Origin: Chroogloeocystis siderophila 5.2 s.c.1
Lineage (GTDB): Bacteria; Cyanobacteriota; Cyanobacteriia; Cyanobacteriales; Chroococcidiopsidaceae
Reading direction: 5' to 3'
Assembly: GCF_001904655.1 (NCBI RefSeq)
Contig: NZ_MRCC01000013.1
Location: 1-64,000, forward strand
DNA: 64,000 bases
Shown: positions 37,871-46,414 of the stretch, one piece after another
How the letters are laid out: each line of letters opens with the position of its first letter
How positions within the stretch are numbered: position 1 is the first letter of the stretch
Translations under genes and position numbers: made by a program
Notes under the pieces: model-generated
Databases searched by the model: none
Told to the model about the DNA's origin: nothing
What the model saw: only the letters and a program-made list of their open reading frames with translations

Positions 37871-38746
37871 TTATAAACAGTCGCGATATTGTTTTGGTGT
37901 AACTCCAGTGAGTTTGCGAAATTGTGCAGTGAAGTGACTTTGGTTATAGAAACCAACACGATAGGCTACTTCTGCAATCGCCAGCCGCGTTACAGATAGC
38001 AGAACTTTAGCGCGTTCGATACGTCTTTGTGTTAAATAACGATGGGGTGATTCTCCGGTTGCAGTTTTAAAAGCACGGGCAAAATGAAATTGACTAATAT
38101 GAACAACAGCCGCCATATCAGCAATTGTGATATTTTCTGCCAATTTTTCTTCAATAAAATCTTTAACTTGCTTGAGTTTGATTGTATCTAGTAGTTTATT
38201 TCCTGATTGAGGTTTTACCCACACGCGATTGTAGTTGCGTAGTAGATGGATCATCAACAAATTTCTGAGTGACTCAGTGTAAATTTTTCCAGCTAATCCT
38301 TCATTGAAAATTTCTGCTTTGAGTAATTGCGCTATATAAAGAATAGTATTGTCAGGAAAAATGACGCGGTGTTCAATCTCAACAGGAGTGGATACACCAT
38401 TTTCTACGGCAACTTGATTAAGTAATTGTTGATCAAGTGTGATGTTGATGTATTCACTAATTTGTTCTCGATAGTGCCAAACAAAATCATGTTCACAATA
38501 GAGAAACACACTGCCTGGTGGTAAAGCTGTAGTTTGAGTTGAAGCACCATCAACTGACCAAGTGACGCGATTGTGTGGTACAAACGCAACACTAATTGTG
38601 TTCTTAGGCATGGCAAAATCAAATTCACCAATCGCATTCATGCAACTATATTCAACGGTGATACCTTCCCATTGTTGAGTCAGCGTTGATAAAGGTGGCA
38701 AGTTATGTATACTTGGTAGCGATCGTACATTATTTTTCATAACCAA
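37871..38746 (-). CDS. AraC family transcriptional regulator
   Basis: C-terminal double helix-turn-helix: NITIADMAAVVHISQFHFARAF, then RLAIAEVAYRVGFYNQSHFTAQF with the closing signature LTGVTPKQYR. The N-terminal ~170 residues form a cupin-like sensing domain of a different type from the two PchR-like regulators at the left end. Target and inducer are unknown. The SDR gene downstream of DUF29 could be under its control, judged by position only. Confidence 0.87.
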   Translation of the reverse strand: MVMKNNVRSLPSIHNLPPLSTLTQQWEGITVEYSCMNAIGEFDFAMPKNTISVAFVPHNRVTWSVDGASTQTTALPPGSVFLYCEHDFVWHYREQISEYINITLDQQLLNQVAVENGVSTPVEIEHRVIFPDNTILYIAQLLKAEIFNEGLAGKIYTESLRNLLMIHLLRNYNRVWVKPQSGNKLLDTIKLKQVKDFIEEKLAENITIADMAAVVHISQFHFARAFKTATGESPHRYLTQRRIERAKVLLSVTRLAIAEVAYRVGFYNQSHFTAQFRKLTGVTPKQYRDCL

Positions 38747-39039
38747 CTACCATAAATCAATAATTTATTAAAATATAGCTTTATTCAAGAAAAGTAGAAG
38801 ATCGTCATATTCTAGAAAATAACTCCTTGTACCTTAAAGTTCAACTTTATTGCTGATAAAACCCCTTTTCTTTGTGTCCTAAGAAAGCGGGAAGGCTACG
38901 CCTATGTGGTTCGTCAAAAAAGATGCTACAAAAAATTATTATCCTCTCACTTTTATCAAAGCTTTAATACTGTTAGCGATCGCGTCCCTTATCTGTAGCT
39001 AAAATAATCATAAGACGTGCATCAAGTCCGGCTAGGTAA

Positions 39040-39729
39040 ATGAATAATATCTTCAGTAATAAATCCTATTTTGCTAAGCAAATATTCCTACTAAGCCTTG
39101 CAGTAGCTAATATCTCTATTGTTGGTATTGTACCTAGTCGAATAACACAAGCTGCCCAAGAGGTTCCTGTTGTGAGTTCCGCAGCTTTGGGGCAAAATAT
39201 GGATGTTCCCTGGTCGCGTCCTGTCAGAATTAACGATCCATTTGAAGGAAGTTATTTAGGAGTTTTTGATCGCAACTACTTTTATCGCAGGTTTTTGAAT
39301 AACAACGTCAGGTTTGAAATATTAAGTCTTTGGAGTCCGAATTCAGTTCGTTTTCTGTTAGCTTCGAGAGAACGTAATTGTGCGTACTCAAGGAGATTCT
39401 CATATAACCGCTTGTTAGCACCCCGCATTCTTGCTTATCGAGGTCATAAATACTTATACACAGGATTTCCTTACGCTAGCTTTCCAGTTTCAAGATGTGA
39501 GATCGCAAGTAATACTCAAAATGCTGTGAGACTGTTAATCCGAACTGACGAACAAGTTTATCAACTTGATGGTAGAAACAGTGCATTTGCGATTACTCCT
39601 GATGTTGCCAATGCTTTAAGAACAACTCCGGTTGAAAATGTCCAGATTAGGTTAGTCACAGAAAGCGGCGAAACTATTGATAGTGAAATTGGGAGGGGAA
39701 CTGTTGAAGCTTGGAGAAATATCTATTAG
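39040..39729 (+). CDS. Secreted hypothetical protein
   Basis: I do not recognise this gene. It has an N-terminal signal sequence (hydrophobic core IFLLSLAVANISIVGIV, likely cleavage after TQA). The mature part of about 190 residues is rich in Arg, Asn, Tyr and Phe, with two Cys (RERNCAYSR and VSRCEIAS) that could form a disulfide. The C-terminus resembles a small beta domain (VENVQIRLVTESGETIDSEIGRGTVEAWRNIY). The 293-base upstream gap holds a GGGAAGGCTACGCC word common in cyanobacterial repeats and no other gene. Confidence 0.6.
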   Translation: MNNIFSNKSYFAKQIFLLSLAVANISIVGIVPSRITQAAQEVPVVSSAALGQNMDVPWSRPVRINDPFEGSYLGVFDRNYFYRRFLNNNVRFEILSLWSPNSVRFLLASRERNCAYSRRFSYNRLLAPRILAYRGHKYLYTGFPYASFPVSRCEIASNTQNAVRLLIRTDEQVYQLDGRNSAFAITPDVANALRTTPVENVQIRLVTESGETIDSEIGRGTVEAWRNIY

Positions 39730-39863
39730 TCATACTGTTTTTACATGATTTTCACAGATAAGGTGAGACTTTGTGGCATAATCCTGCTTCAACTAGCTAC
39801 AAATCGTGAGAAAATCCTAAAATAAGTTAGTATCTCACTCATACACTTACAGATTAACGATAT

Positions 39864-40124
39864 ATGCCTCCTCGTTGGCCGCGTAAACCTGATCGCCGCG
39901 ATCCAGCGTATCGTCGCTTGGACGATCGCATGAATTTTGCAATGCACGTCGCGATTTTTGCTGTAACAAATTCTGGATTGTGGTTCTTCTACAACCTTAA
40001 GTCTATTACTTGGACTTGGCTACCTTGGTTAACAGCAAGTTGGTTAGTAGTATTACTGGTGCATTTAATTTATATTTCGGCGATCGCAGATTATTCTGAG
40101 TCAAAAACACAAAAGTCTACTTAA
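39864..40124 (+). CDS. 2TM domain protein
   Basis: An 86-aa protein with a charged N-terminus (RWPRKPDRRDPAYRRLDDRMNF) and two membrane helices (AMHVAIFAVTNSGLWFFYNL and WLPWLTASWLVVLLVHLIYI). This matches the bacterial 2TM domain, which often occurs alone in cyanobacteria. Function is unknown. Confidence 0.75.
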   Translation: MPPRWPRKPDRRDPAYRRLDDRMNFAMHVAIFAVTNSGLWFFYNLKSITWTWLPWLTASWLVVLLVHLIYISAIADYSESKTQKST

Positions 40125-40192
40125 AGATAGATGAAAATTTCTGATTAATTAGAAACTGTGGCAGTGAAGTATTACAAATTAAATCAAAAATT

Positions 40193-40501
40193 ATGGCTAA
40201 CCAAAGTACGACAGAAATCCTCGAAGCGCTAGCATCAGAAATTGGCGAAAATGTCTATATTGATGTTGCTAAATGGCATCTCTACCTTTCTGATGCCAAG
40301 TTGCACAAAGTATTAGCAGAAAAGTTTTATCCGCTACTTTCGGCTAATTCTGTTAATGAAGACGAAGTTTTAGACATATTAAAAAATATGTCAATTAAGA
40401 TTGGTGGAGGGAGAAGAGAAATTCCTTTAATCGATTTATTACCGATGCAATGTCAAGTTAACTTAATTGATATTGTGGAGAAGTATCAAAGTCGATTTTA
40501 A
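40193..40501 (+). CDS. DUF3181 family protein
   Basis: Small soluble cyanobacterial protein of 102 aa with the family sequence SEIGENVYIDVAKWHLYLSDAKLHKVLAEKFYPLL and IKIGGGRREIPLIDLLP. Function is unknown. Its stop is 3 bases from the convergent murJ end. Confidence 0.85.
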   Translation: MANQSTTEILEALASEIGENVYIDVAKWHLYLSDAKLHKVLAEKFYPLLSANSVNEDEVLDILKNMSIKIGGGRREIPLIDLLPMQCQVNLIDIVEKYQSRF

Positions 40502-40503
40502 TA

Positions 40504-42096
40504 TTATCTCACAAAGCGTTGGCGCAGGCGTGAGATTACCAAATCAACTTCAGGTAACTTCATTTGCAAAGCGATCGCCGCAAACACTCCAAGTCCGACT
40601 AAACCAGATACAGTAAGTTGCAACAGTTGAACAATTAAACCTTCACTACCGAGTAGGCGTTGAGTAGCCCATAGTGTTGCCCAACTCGCAGTTCCAGCAA
40701 CAAAACTGCTAGCGGTTAAACCTAATATAGGTATACTCCAATCGCGTAGCGGTAAACCATTAAGCCGACGGTTGAGGATGAAAAGGAACATAATCGTTGA
40801 AGCAAAATTTACTCCTACTGTTGCTAATGTAATACCTGGAGCGCCAAAAGGTTTGACTAGGATGTAGTCAAGTCCTGCATTAAGCATAATATTGAGTAAA
40901 CTAACGCGAAATGGAGTTGTGCCATCACCTAACGCATAAAATACTCTAACAAGGACATCACGCGCTAAGTAGACAAACATACCAATACCATATGCTATGA
41001 GTACCGATGCAACTAACTGCGAACCTTCTTGTTCAAAAGCGCCGCGTTCGTAAACTACGCGAACAATGGGAACTGCTAAAGCAACAAATAACGCACCTAA
41101 TGGCAGCATCGTCACTGCTGTAACAAGTAAGCCTTGACGAATACGCAGCTTGAGATTTACCCAATCTTCCGGTGCGGCTAACTGCGAAAGCATTGGCAGT
41201 AAGGGCAACAAAATCACGTTTGAGATAATACCCAAGGGTGTTTGCACAAGTAAACCAGCATAGCTAAATGCTGCTGCTGCACCCGCAATTCCTGAAGCAA
41301 AAAATAAATCGGTATAGAGATTAATTTGCATCATTCCTGAAGAAAACGTTGCGGGAGCCATAATATTAATGACTTCGCGGACTCCAGGAAAACGAAAATC
41401 AAATCTCAAGCGTAGAGTACCTAGTCCTAACCGCCACTGTGTAATGAGTTGGGCAAGCCATTGTAAAATTGCACCAGCAAGCGTTCCCCAAGCTAAAACT
41501 TGTCCGCCTAGTAAAGCGTACCGTGGTAAAACAATATCATCTCCCAGTTGAAAGGCTAAGATTCCCAGTCCAATAATGATTGTGATGCTAGAAAGTACTG
41601 GACTAATTGAAAGTAACCAATACTGATTTGCAGTGTTTAACGTACCAAAGCCAATACCTACTAAACCCGCAAGTAATGCCATTGGTGCCATAATTTGCAG
41701 TTGCACAGTGGCGATCGCCTGCGTTTGTGAACTCAGTTGCGGACCTAGTAAGCTAATAAAAAAGTCGGCAAAGACGACTAAAATTACAGTAATCAGAATA
41801 AGTAAGCCACTCACCAGTGTGGTTGTTGTTTCGACTAACTGCGCAGATTCTTGTTTGCTGCGTTTGGATAAGACACTGACTATGGCACTATGAATTGGTC
41901 CATTGACACCACCGAGTAGCACCCAGAAGAAGCTAGGAACAACGTAGGCATAGCTATAAGCATTCGCCACCACACCAACACCAAACGCCGCCGCGATCGC
42001 TTGTTGACGCACGAGGGCTACAAGTTTACTTAGCAAAGTTGCAACTGCAACGATTCCAGCAATTCCAGCTAACGAACGAGAAGGTTTTTCAGACAC
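40504..42096 (-). CDS. murJ: Lipid II flippase MurJ
   Basis: Moves lipid II across the inner membrane for peptidoglycan synthesis. The MOP-superfamily protein has about 14 helices in 530 aa. Family sequence includes GIVAVATLLSKLVALVRQQAIAAAFG at the N-terminus, FFWVLLGGVNGPIHSAIVSVLS, RVVYERGAFEQEGSQLVASVLIAYGIGM and ARDVLVRVFYALGDGTTPF. The start is ATG 42096. It looks intact and stands alone. Confidence 0.94.
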   Translation of the reverse strand: MSEKPSRSLAGIAGIVAVATLLSKLVALVRQQAIAAAFGVGVVANAYSYAYVVPSFFWVLLGGVNGPIHSAIVSVLSKRSKQESAQLVETTTTLVSGLLILITVILVVFADFFISLLGPQLSSQTQAIATVQLQIMAPMALLAGLVGIGFGTLNTANQYWLLSISPVLSSITIIIGLGILAFQLGDDIVLPRYALLGGQVLAWGTLAGAILQWLAQLITQWRLGLGTLRLRFDFRFPGVREVINIMAPATFSSGMMQINLYTDLFFASGIAGAAAAFSYAGLLVQTPLGIISNVILLPLLPMLSQLAAPEDWVNLKLRIRQGLLVTAVTMLPLGALFVALAVPIVRVVYERGAFEQEGSQLVASVLIAYGIGMFVYLARDVLVRVFYALGDGTTPFRVSLLNIMLNAGLDYILVKPFGAPGITLATVGVNFASTIMFLFILNRRLNGLPLRDWSIPILGLTASSFVAGTASWATLWATQRLLGSEGLIVQLLQLTVSGLVGLGVFAAIALQMKLPEVDLVISRLRQRFVR

Positions 42097-42128
42097 AAAG
42101 CATTACTACTATCTCAACCTCATAACAT

Positions 42129-42446
42129 TTAACCGCGAATTGCGATTTTAGTGATTGAGCTTTGGCGGTTGGCTGCAATGATTTTTTGTTCTGTGCTGTG
42201 GGATCGCTTTTTCAACAAGCCTTCAATTTCTTCATCCGTTAATCCGAACTGTCTAAAAATTCGCAATACATAAGCAGGAGACATTTCTTTTGCTCCCATG
42301 TCAATTGGGACTACTCGTGTTTTACCTTCAACAACACGGGTATAAAGACTATGATCTCCGTTACCCTCTCGGTAAAAGGTGCAACCTACCTTTTCTAAAA
42401 GTTTAATTAATTGCTTTGGCTTGAGTGAGGGAATATTTTTAGGCAT
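42129..42446 (-). CDS. hicA: HicA-type mRNA interferase toxin with C-terminal extension
   Basis: Double-stranded-RNA-binding-like fold with the catalytic His in GNGDHSLYTR and the preceding KLLEKVGCTFYREG; MSPAYVLRIFRQFGLTDEEIE closes the core. HicA toxins are usually 60-85 aa. This one has an added basic tail of about 25 residues (KKRSHSTEQKIIAANRQ...). The start is ATG 42446; the frame open to 42494 overlaps the antitoxin gene. It is the second gene of the pair, overlapping the first by 8 bases. Confidence 0.8.
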   Translation of the reverse strand: MPKNIPSLKPKQLIKLLEKVGCTFYREGNGDHSLYTRVVEGKTRVVPIDMGAKEMSPAYVLRIFRQFGLTDEEIEGLLKKRSHSTEQKIIAANRQSSITKIAIRG

Positions 42447-42705
42447 AAACTGCCCTAAATTCGTATACTTGTGATACTGGCTCCTTTGACTCAACAGTCA
42501 AAAACTCATGCAATTCCTTTATTGGAACGGGAGCGCAATAAACATCAGATTTAGACTCGTAAACATCTTGAAAAGACTCAATTGCCTCTTTTAATTTTTC
42601 GATGGTGCTATCCTGCGTTTCGCCTTGACTGACAATTCCATTTTCTAGACATAAGGCAACCCAATAACCGGCACTTTGTCGCAGAATAACGGTGTAAAAA
42701 TCCAT
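42439..42705 (-). CDS. hicB: HicB-like antitoxin
   Basis: Short (88 aa) HicB fold: FYTVILRQSAGYWVALCLENGIVSQGETQDSTIEKLKEAIE. This is the partial RNase H-like domain that blocks HicA. No separate DNA-binding domain follows. Antitoxin-first order (hicBA) and an 8-base overlap with the toxin gene imply coupled translation. Confidence 0.8.
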   Translation of the reverse strand: MDFYTVILRQSAGYWVALCLENGIVSQGETQDSTIEKLKEAIESFQDVYESKSDVYCAPVPIKELHEFLTVESKEPVSQVYEFRAVYA

Positions 42706-42737
42706 ACTTCTGTTGAAATAACCTTGTGTTGTTAATT

Positions 42738-43310
42738 TTAGTCCAATACTATATTTTGCGCGTTACCCACATAGCTTAGCCTTGTTAAGGTTCGCTGCGA
42801 ATTGCTGGAGGCTGTACCGAATCTTGAGGAGATACGTATGAACTCCAGAGGTTTCGTAGCGAGGAAAGAGCAAGGACTAAAAAGGCAATGGCACAAGCTC
42901 AGTAAGTTAAATTTGTCCAACATCTTGGCGATCGCTGCAACTTGTGGATTTGTGATTGATAGCAAAATACCAGAAAGCAAAGCATTTTTACTGTGAGTGT
43001 TTGTTCGATCGAGCTTGATACTGACTTCTTTATTTGCCTCTTGCCATGTATCTCGAGCTAGCCAAAGTAGATAGAGTACGCCAGCAATCCCAATTGGTAG
43101 ACGTAATAAGTCCCATTGCAGAAGTAAGCCAACGCCTGCCAAACCTAGTACAGCCGAAAGCGCATCTCCTACAAGCGAACCAATTTGAACAGCTAATGCA
43201 CCTTTGAACCCACCTCTGATTCCCTGTCGAATAGTCTCTGCAAAAACTGCTCCAGGTGCAGCATTAAAGATGAATCCTAAAAGTAATGCAGTAAAGAAAA
43301 GTGCGAACAT
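42738..43310 (-). pseudogene. LysE/RhtB-family exporter, truncated by deletion and frameshift
   Basis: The first ~125 codons are a good LysE-family amino acid exporter: LGFIFNAAPGAVFAETIRQGIRGGFKGALAVQIGSLVGD, then ALLSGILLSITNPQ. After NPQ the family's 60-70 residue middle is missing and the frame runs into non-family sequence (MLDKFNLLSLCHCLF). In another frame of the same stretch, a remnant of the last helix is readable (ACAIAFLVLALSSLRNLWSSY, stop near 42785). So the gene lost an internal segment and its frame. The protein would lack its last helices. Confidence 0.72.
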
Positions 43311-43649
43311 TAAGTTTCCTCTATTGCAGTCACTTCATTAAGTGTGCGATGAGATATAAGAATAAGGATAGTTGTTATTGCTTATTTCAATAATTTAGAG
43401 TATATTTGAAATAGTAGGGTTATTTCTGAAATTTTTAATTTTGGATATATTCCCATTATGAAGAAAATCATTTACTAACTTAGATATTAACAGAAAGTAA
43501 CCCCAAAAATAAAGCGATTTTTTGCTGAATTTATCAAAAATAAATAATTCCTAGCTGTGCTAAAGAAACAGTGTAAAAGTATCTTGATAGATGCGATCGC
43601 TACACAATACTGGGTTAAAATGTAGCATAAAGACTACGTATAAACCCAG
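43311..43649. other. Intergenic region left of the Dnd island
   Basis: A 339-base AT-rich gap between the decayed lysE and the first small ORF of the Dnd island. I see no RNA gene or clear repeat. It should hold the promoter of the 43650 operon. It marks the left edge of the island. Confidence 0.4.
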
Positions 43650-43823
43650 ATGCATCCAGAGGATAGTACAGCTGACGTACAAGAGCCAATCGATAAAGCA
43701 CCAGCAGAAGTTAGGCAAATCATTGAACAGGTATGGAAGTTAGAAAAGAGCAGACTTGATAAAAAAAGTAACAGCCATATCAACGATGATATTTTGCGGA
43801 TTGTCAAGGAAGCGGTGCGATGA
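43650..43823 (+). CDS. 57-residue hypothetical protein coupled to the DndD-like ATPase
   Basis: A reading frame of 57 codons: ATG 43650 through TGA 43821-43823. It encodes MHPEDSTADVQEP, then a predicted amphipathic helix (APAEVRQIIEQVWKLEKSRL), then KKSNSHINDDILRIVKEAVR. Its TGA overlaps the ATG of the ATPase gene (ATGA), the classic sign of translational coupling. The charged, helix-forming composition is coding-like. I do not recognise a family. It could be a small partner or regulator of the ATPase. Confidence 0.65.
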   Translation: MHPEDSTADVQEPIDKAPAEVRQIIEQVWKLEKSRLDKKSNSHINDDILRIVKEAVR

Positions 43824-45889
43824 AGTTAACTTCAATTCGGCTGTGTAACTTTCGTTCGTTTTATGGCAAAACACCGGAAATTGTACTTGCAGGCGGAACA
43901 AATCGCAATACGACAATTGTTCACGGTAACAATGGTGCGGGGAAAACAAGCTTCTTAAATGCCTTTACGTGGGTACTATACGAGAAGTTTAGTGCGGCGT
44001 TTGCATCAGCTGAACAACTTGTCAATAAACGGGCGATCGCTGAAGCAAATATCGGAGAAGCAATCGAATGCTGGGTAGAAATATTTTGGGAACATGACAA
44101 CAAACGCTACCGCGTTAAACGCGAGTGTCGCGTGTATAAAAATGACACCAACTTTGACGCGGGTAAAACCCAGTTGTTTATGCAAATAGCTGGCGATGAT
44201 GGACGATGGTATCCTTCACAACAGCATCCAGAAGATGTAATCAATCAGATTCTACCAGGCAGCCTACATCAATACTTTTTTTTCGATGGCGAACGAATTG
44301 AACAAATTGTGCGATCGGATAAGAAAGCAGAAATTGCTGAAGCAACCAAAATCTTTCTAGGCGTAAAAGTCATAGATAACTCAATTAAGCACCTAAGCGA
44401 AGCCAAAAAAACGCTAGAAAATGAATTAAAAGCGATTGGTGATGTCCAAACCAAACAACTTTTGAGAGAACGGCAAAAAATAGAAATTGAGATTGAACAA
44501 ATTACACAGCGACAAAGTGAGATTACTCAAGAGTTAGAACATCAAAACACTTTTAAAAAAGAAACAAGTCACCGTCTACGCGAACTTGCTGCGGCGCAAG
44601 AATTACAGGAAAGACGGCAAAATTTAGAAAACCAGAAAACAACAAATCAAGAAGAACTACGAAAAAGTAAAGAAACTCTCAAGAAAACTATTTCTACACA
44701 CGGTTACAGTGTACTACTAGCGTCAACAACAAATCTATTTCGAGAAATTATTGCAGAATTAAAGCAGCGCGGCGAGTTAACCGCAGGAATTTCGCAAGAA
44801 TTTGTGCAAGAAATACTGCGCGATCGCCGTTGTATTTGTGGTACGCAACTAGACGATGGAAGTGATGCGCGTCAAAAGGTCAGCAACTTGTTAAATCAAG
44901 CTGGTTCTTCTGCTGTCCAAGAAACTGTGATTCGGACAATTGCCCAAGTTGACGAAATTGACAAACAAGCGATCGCTTTTTGGGAAGATGTTGATCGCGA
45001 ACAATTACGTATTGGTCAATTAAGAGAAAGTATATCGCAAATTGAAGCTGAGTTAGATAATATTCAAGAACGTTTGCGTAAAGATCCCAGCGAAAAAATT
45101 CGCAATTTGCAACTTCGATTGGATGATATTGATAGAAACATAACTGAATTAAATATTGAACGCGGTGAAAAGAATCAGCGTTTTGATAGTTTAAAAACTG
45201 AAGCTGCTGAATTAGATAAGCAAATTGCAAAACAAAAATTTAATGAAGAAAGACAAGCACTAGCGCAACGACGTATTGCTGCAACTTTAGATGCAATTGA
45301 ACGATTAAACGAAGTTAAACAACGCCAAGAGAAGCAGTTTCGTTTGCAATTAGAAAAACGCATTCAAGAAATATTTAATAAAATTTCTATTACGCCCTAT
45401 ATTCCTAAAATTAGTGAAAAATATGAACTTACATTAATAGAAAATACTTCTGGAGTAGAAGCACCTGTTGCGGCTTCTACAGGTGAAAATCAAATACTTA
45501 GTTTATCATTTATTGGTAGCATCATCAACAAAGTGCGCGAGTGGAGTGAAAGAAAAATGTTGATGGTGGCTGATGGTAGTACATTTCCCATAGTGATGGA
45601 CTCGCCGTTTGGAAGTTTAGATGAAACTTATCGGCGACAAATTGCCAAGATTATTCCACAATTAGCCAATCAGTTGATTGTATTAGTAAGTAATACCCAG
45701 TGGCGTGGAGAAGTCGAAACAGAAATGACTTCAAGAATTGGTAGGGAATATGTCCTAACTTACTATTCTTCTAAACCAGATTGTGAAGAGGATACGATTG
45801 AAATTACAGGACAAGAGTATCCTTTAGTTAGACAAAGTCCTAATGAGTTTGAGTATACTGAAATTCTTGAGGTAAATCGCAATGGTTGA
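43820..45889 (+). CDS. SMC/Rad50-like ATPase, DndD-related
   Basis: Walker A GNNGAGKTS is at residues 36-44 after a RecF/SMC-type start (KLTSIRLCNFRSFYGKTPEI). FFFDGERIEQI corresponds to the FLFDGEQV motif of DndD. A long coiled coil (about 190-500) is broken by a CxC hook-like loop (RRCICGTQLDDG). The C-terminal head has a signature-like STGENQILSLSFIG and Walker B MVADGSTFPIVMDSPFGSLDE. It is distinct from the dndD at 53789. By position with the next gene it belongs to the phosphorothioation island. It might be an effector ATPase; this is inference. Confidence 0.8.
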   Translation: MKLTSIRLCNFRSFYGKTPEIVLAGGTNRNTTIVHGNNGAGKTSFLNAFTWVLYEKFSAAFASAEQLVNKRAIAEANIGEAIECWVEIFWEHDNKRYRVKRECRVYKNDTNFDAGKTQLFMQIAGDDGRWYPSQQHPEDVINQILPGSLHQYFFFDGERIEQIVRSDKKAEIAEATKIFLGVKVIDNSIKHLSEAKKTLENELKAIGDVQTKQLLRERQKIEIEIEQITQRQSEITQELEHQNTFKKETSHRLRELAAAQELQERRQNLENQKTTNQEELRKSKETLKKTISTHGYSVLLASTTNLFREIIAELKQRGELTAGISQEFVQEILRDRRCICGTQLDDGSDARQKVSNLLNQAGSSAVQETVIRTIAQVDEIDKQAIAFWEDVDREQLRIGQLRESISQIEAELDNIQERLRKDPSEKIRNLQLRLDDIDRNITELNIERGEKNQRFDSLKTEAAELDKQIAKQKFNEERQALAQRRIAATLDAIERLNEVKQRQEKQFRLQLEKRIQEIFNKISITPYIPKISEKYELTLIENTSGVEAPVAASTGENQILSLSFIGSIINKVREWSERKMLMVADGSTFPIVMDSPFGSLDETYRRQIAKIIPQLANQLIVLVSNTQWRGEVETEMTSRIGREYVLTYYSSKPDCEEDTIEITGQEYPLVRQSPNEFEYTEILEVNRNG

Positions 45890-45932
45890 ATGCAACTACT
45901 GCGCTACAAATTATTAAAAAGCTTTAAAAAAA

Positions 45933-46403
45933 ATGGTAGAAACTGGCAGAATCAGAGTAGCAAAAGACAAAGCTGACTTAGTTAAATTTTTAATATCCAC
46001 TGATGGTAGAACAGGTCCTTTTCAGACTTATGTTGATATAATTGTCTTTGCTGCTGCTTTGGGTGCAAAGCACAACAAACGAGTACCTTTAGGAGAGATT
46101 TCCAAAAGAGAACCGTCTCCTATTCCACAAGAACAGTTTATTGTTCGCGGATATGACACAGTCATTAATCTTATAGCAATTACTGAAACCAAAAATTTAA
46201 GCGTTTTATCTTTTAGTGAAAATCAAAGTCGTGAAAAACGTAATTATATTTTTGAAGAATATGCCAATGGAGGACTAGAAATATTACAATCAGAGTTTCG
46301 AGGTGCGGTTGACTATTCAGAACGAATTTTACTGATTCTCAGTTCAGAACGAGTCGAACATAAGAAAGATAGTGAATTTGATCTGAGTAGATTTTTATCT
46401 TGA
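45933..46403 (+). CDS. Dnd system-associated protein 4-like
   Basis: A 156-aa protein starting RIRVAKDKADLVKFLISTDGRTGPFQTYVDIIVFAAALGAKH, with VPLGEISKREPSPIPQEQF and YEERL-like ends (FEEYANGGLEILQSEF). This agrees with what I recall of the family found only beside dnd genes and called DNA phosphorothioation-associated protein 4. No catalytic motif is evident. It follows the ATPase by 43 bases on the same strand and converges on dndB. Function is unknown. Confidence 0.7.
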   Translation: MVETGRIRVAKDKADLVKFLISTDGRTGPFQTYVDIIVFAAALGAKHNKRVPLGEISKREPSPIPQEQFIVRGYDTVINLIAITETKNLSVLSFSENQSREKRNYIFEEYANGGLEILQSEFRGAVDYSERILLILSSERVEHKKDSEFDLSRFLS

Positions 46404-46414
46404 ATTAAATATTA

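Noticed and set aside
43820-45889. Calling the left ATPase a second true dndD
   Set aside because: It has a CxC hook loop and a different signature region, and lacks the YPDFL and PTPM segments seen in the dndD at 53789; DndD-related is as far as the sequence goes.
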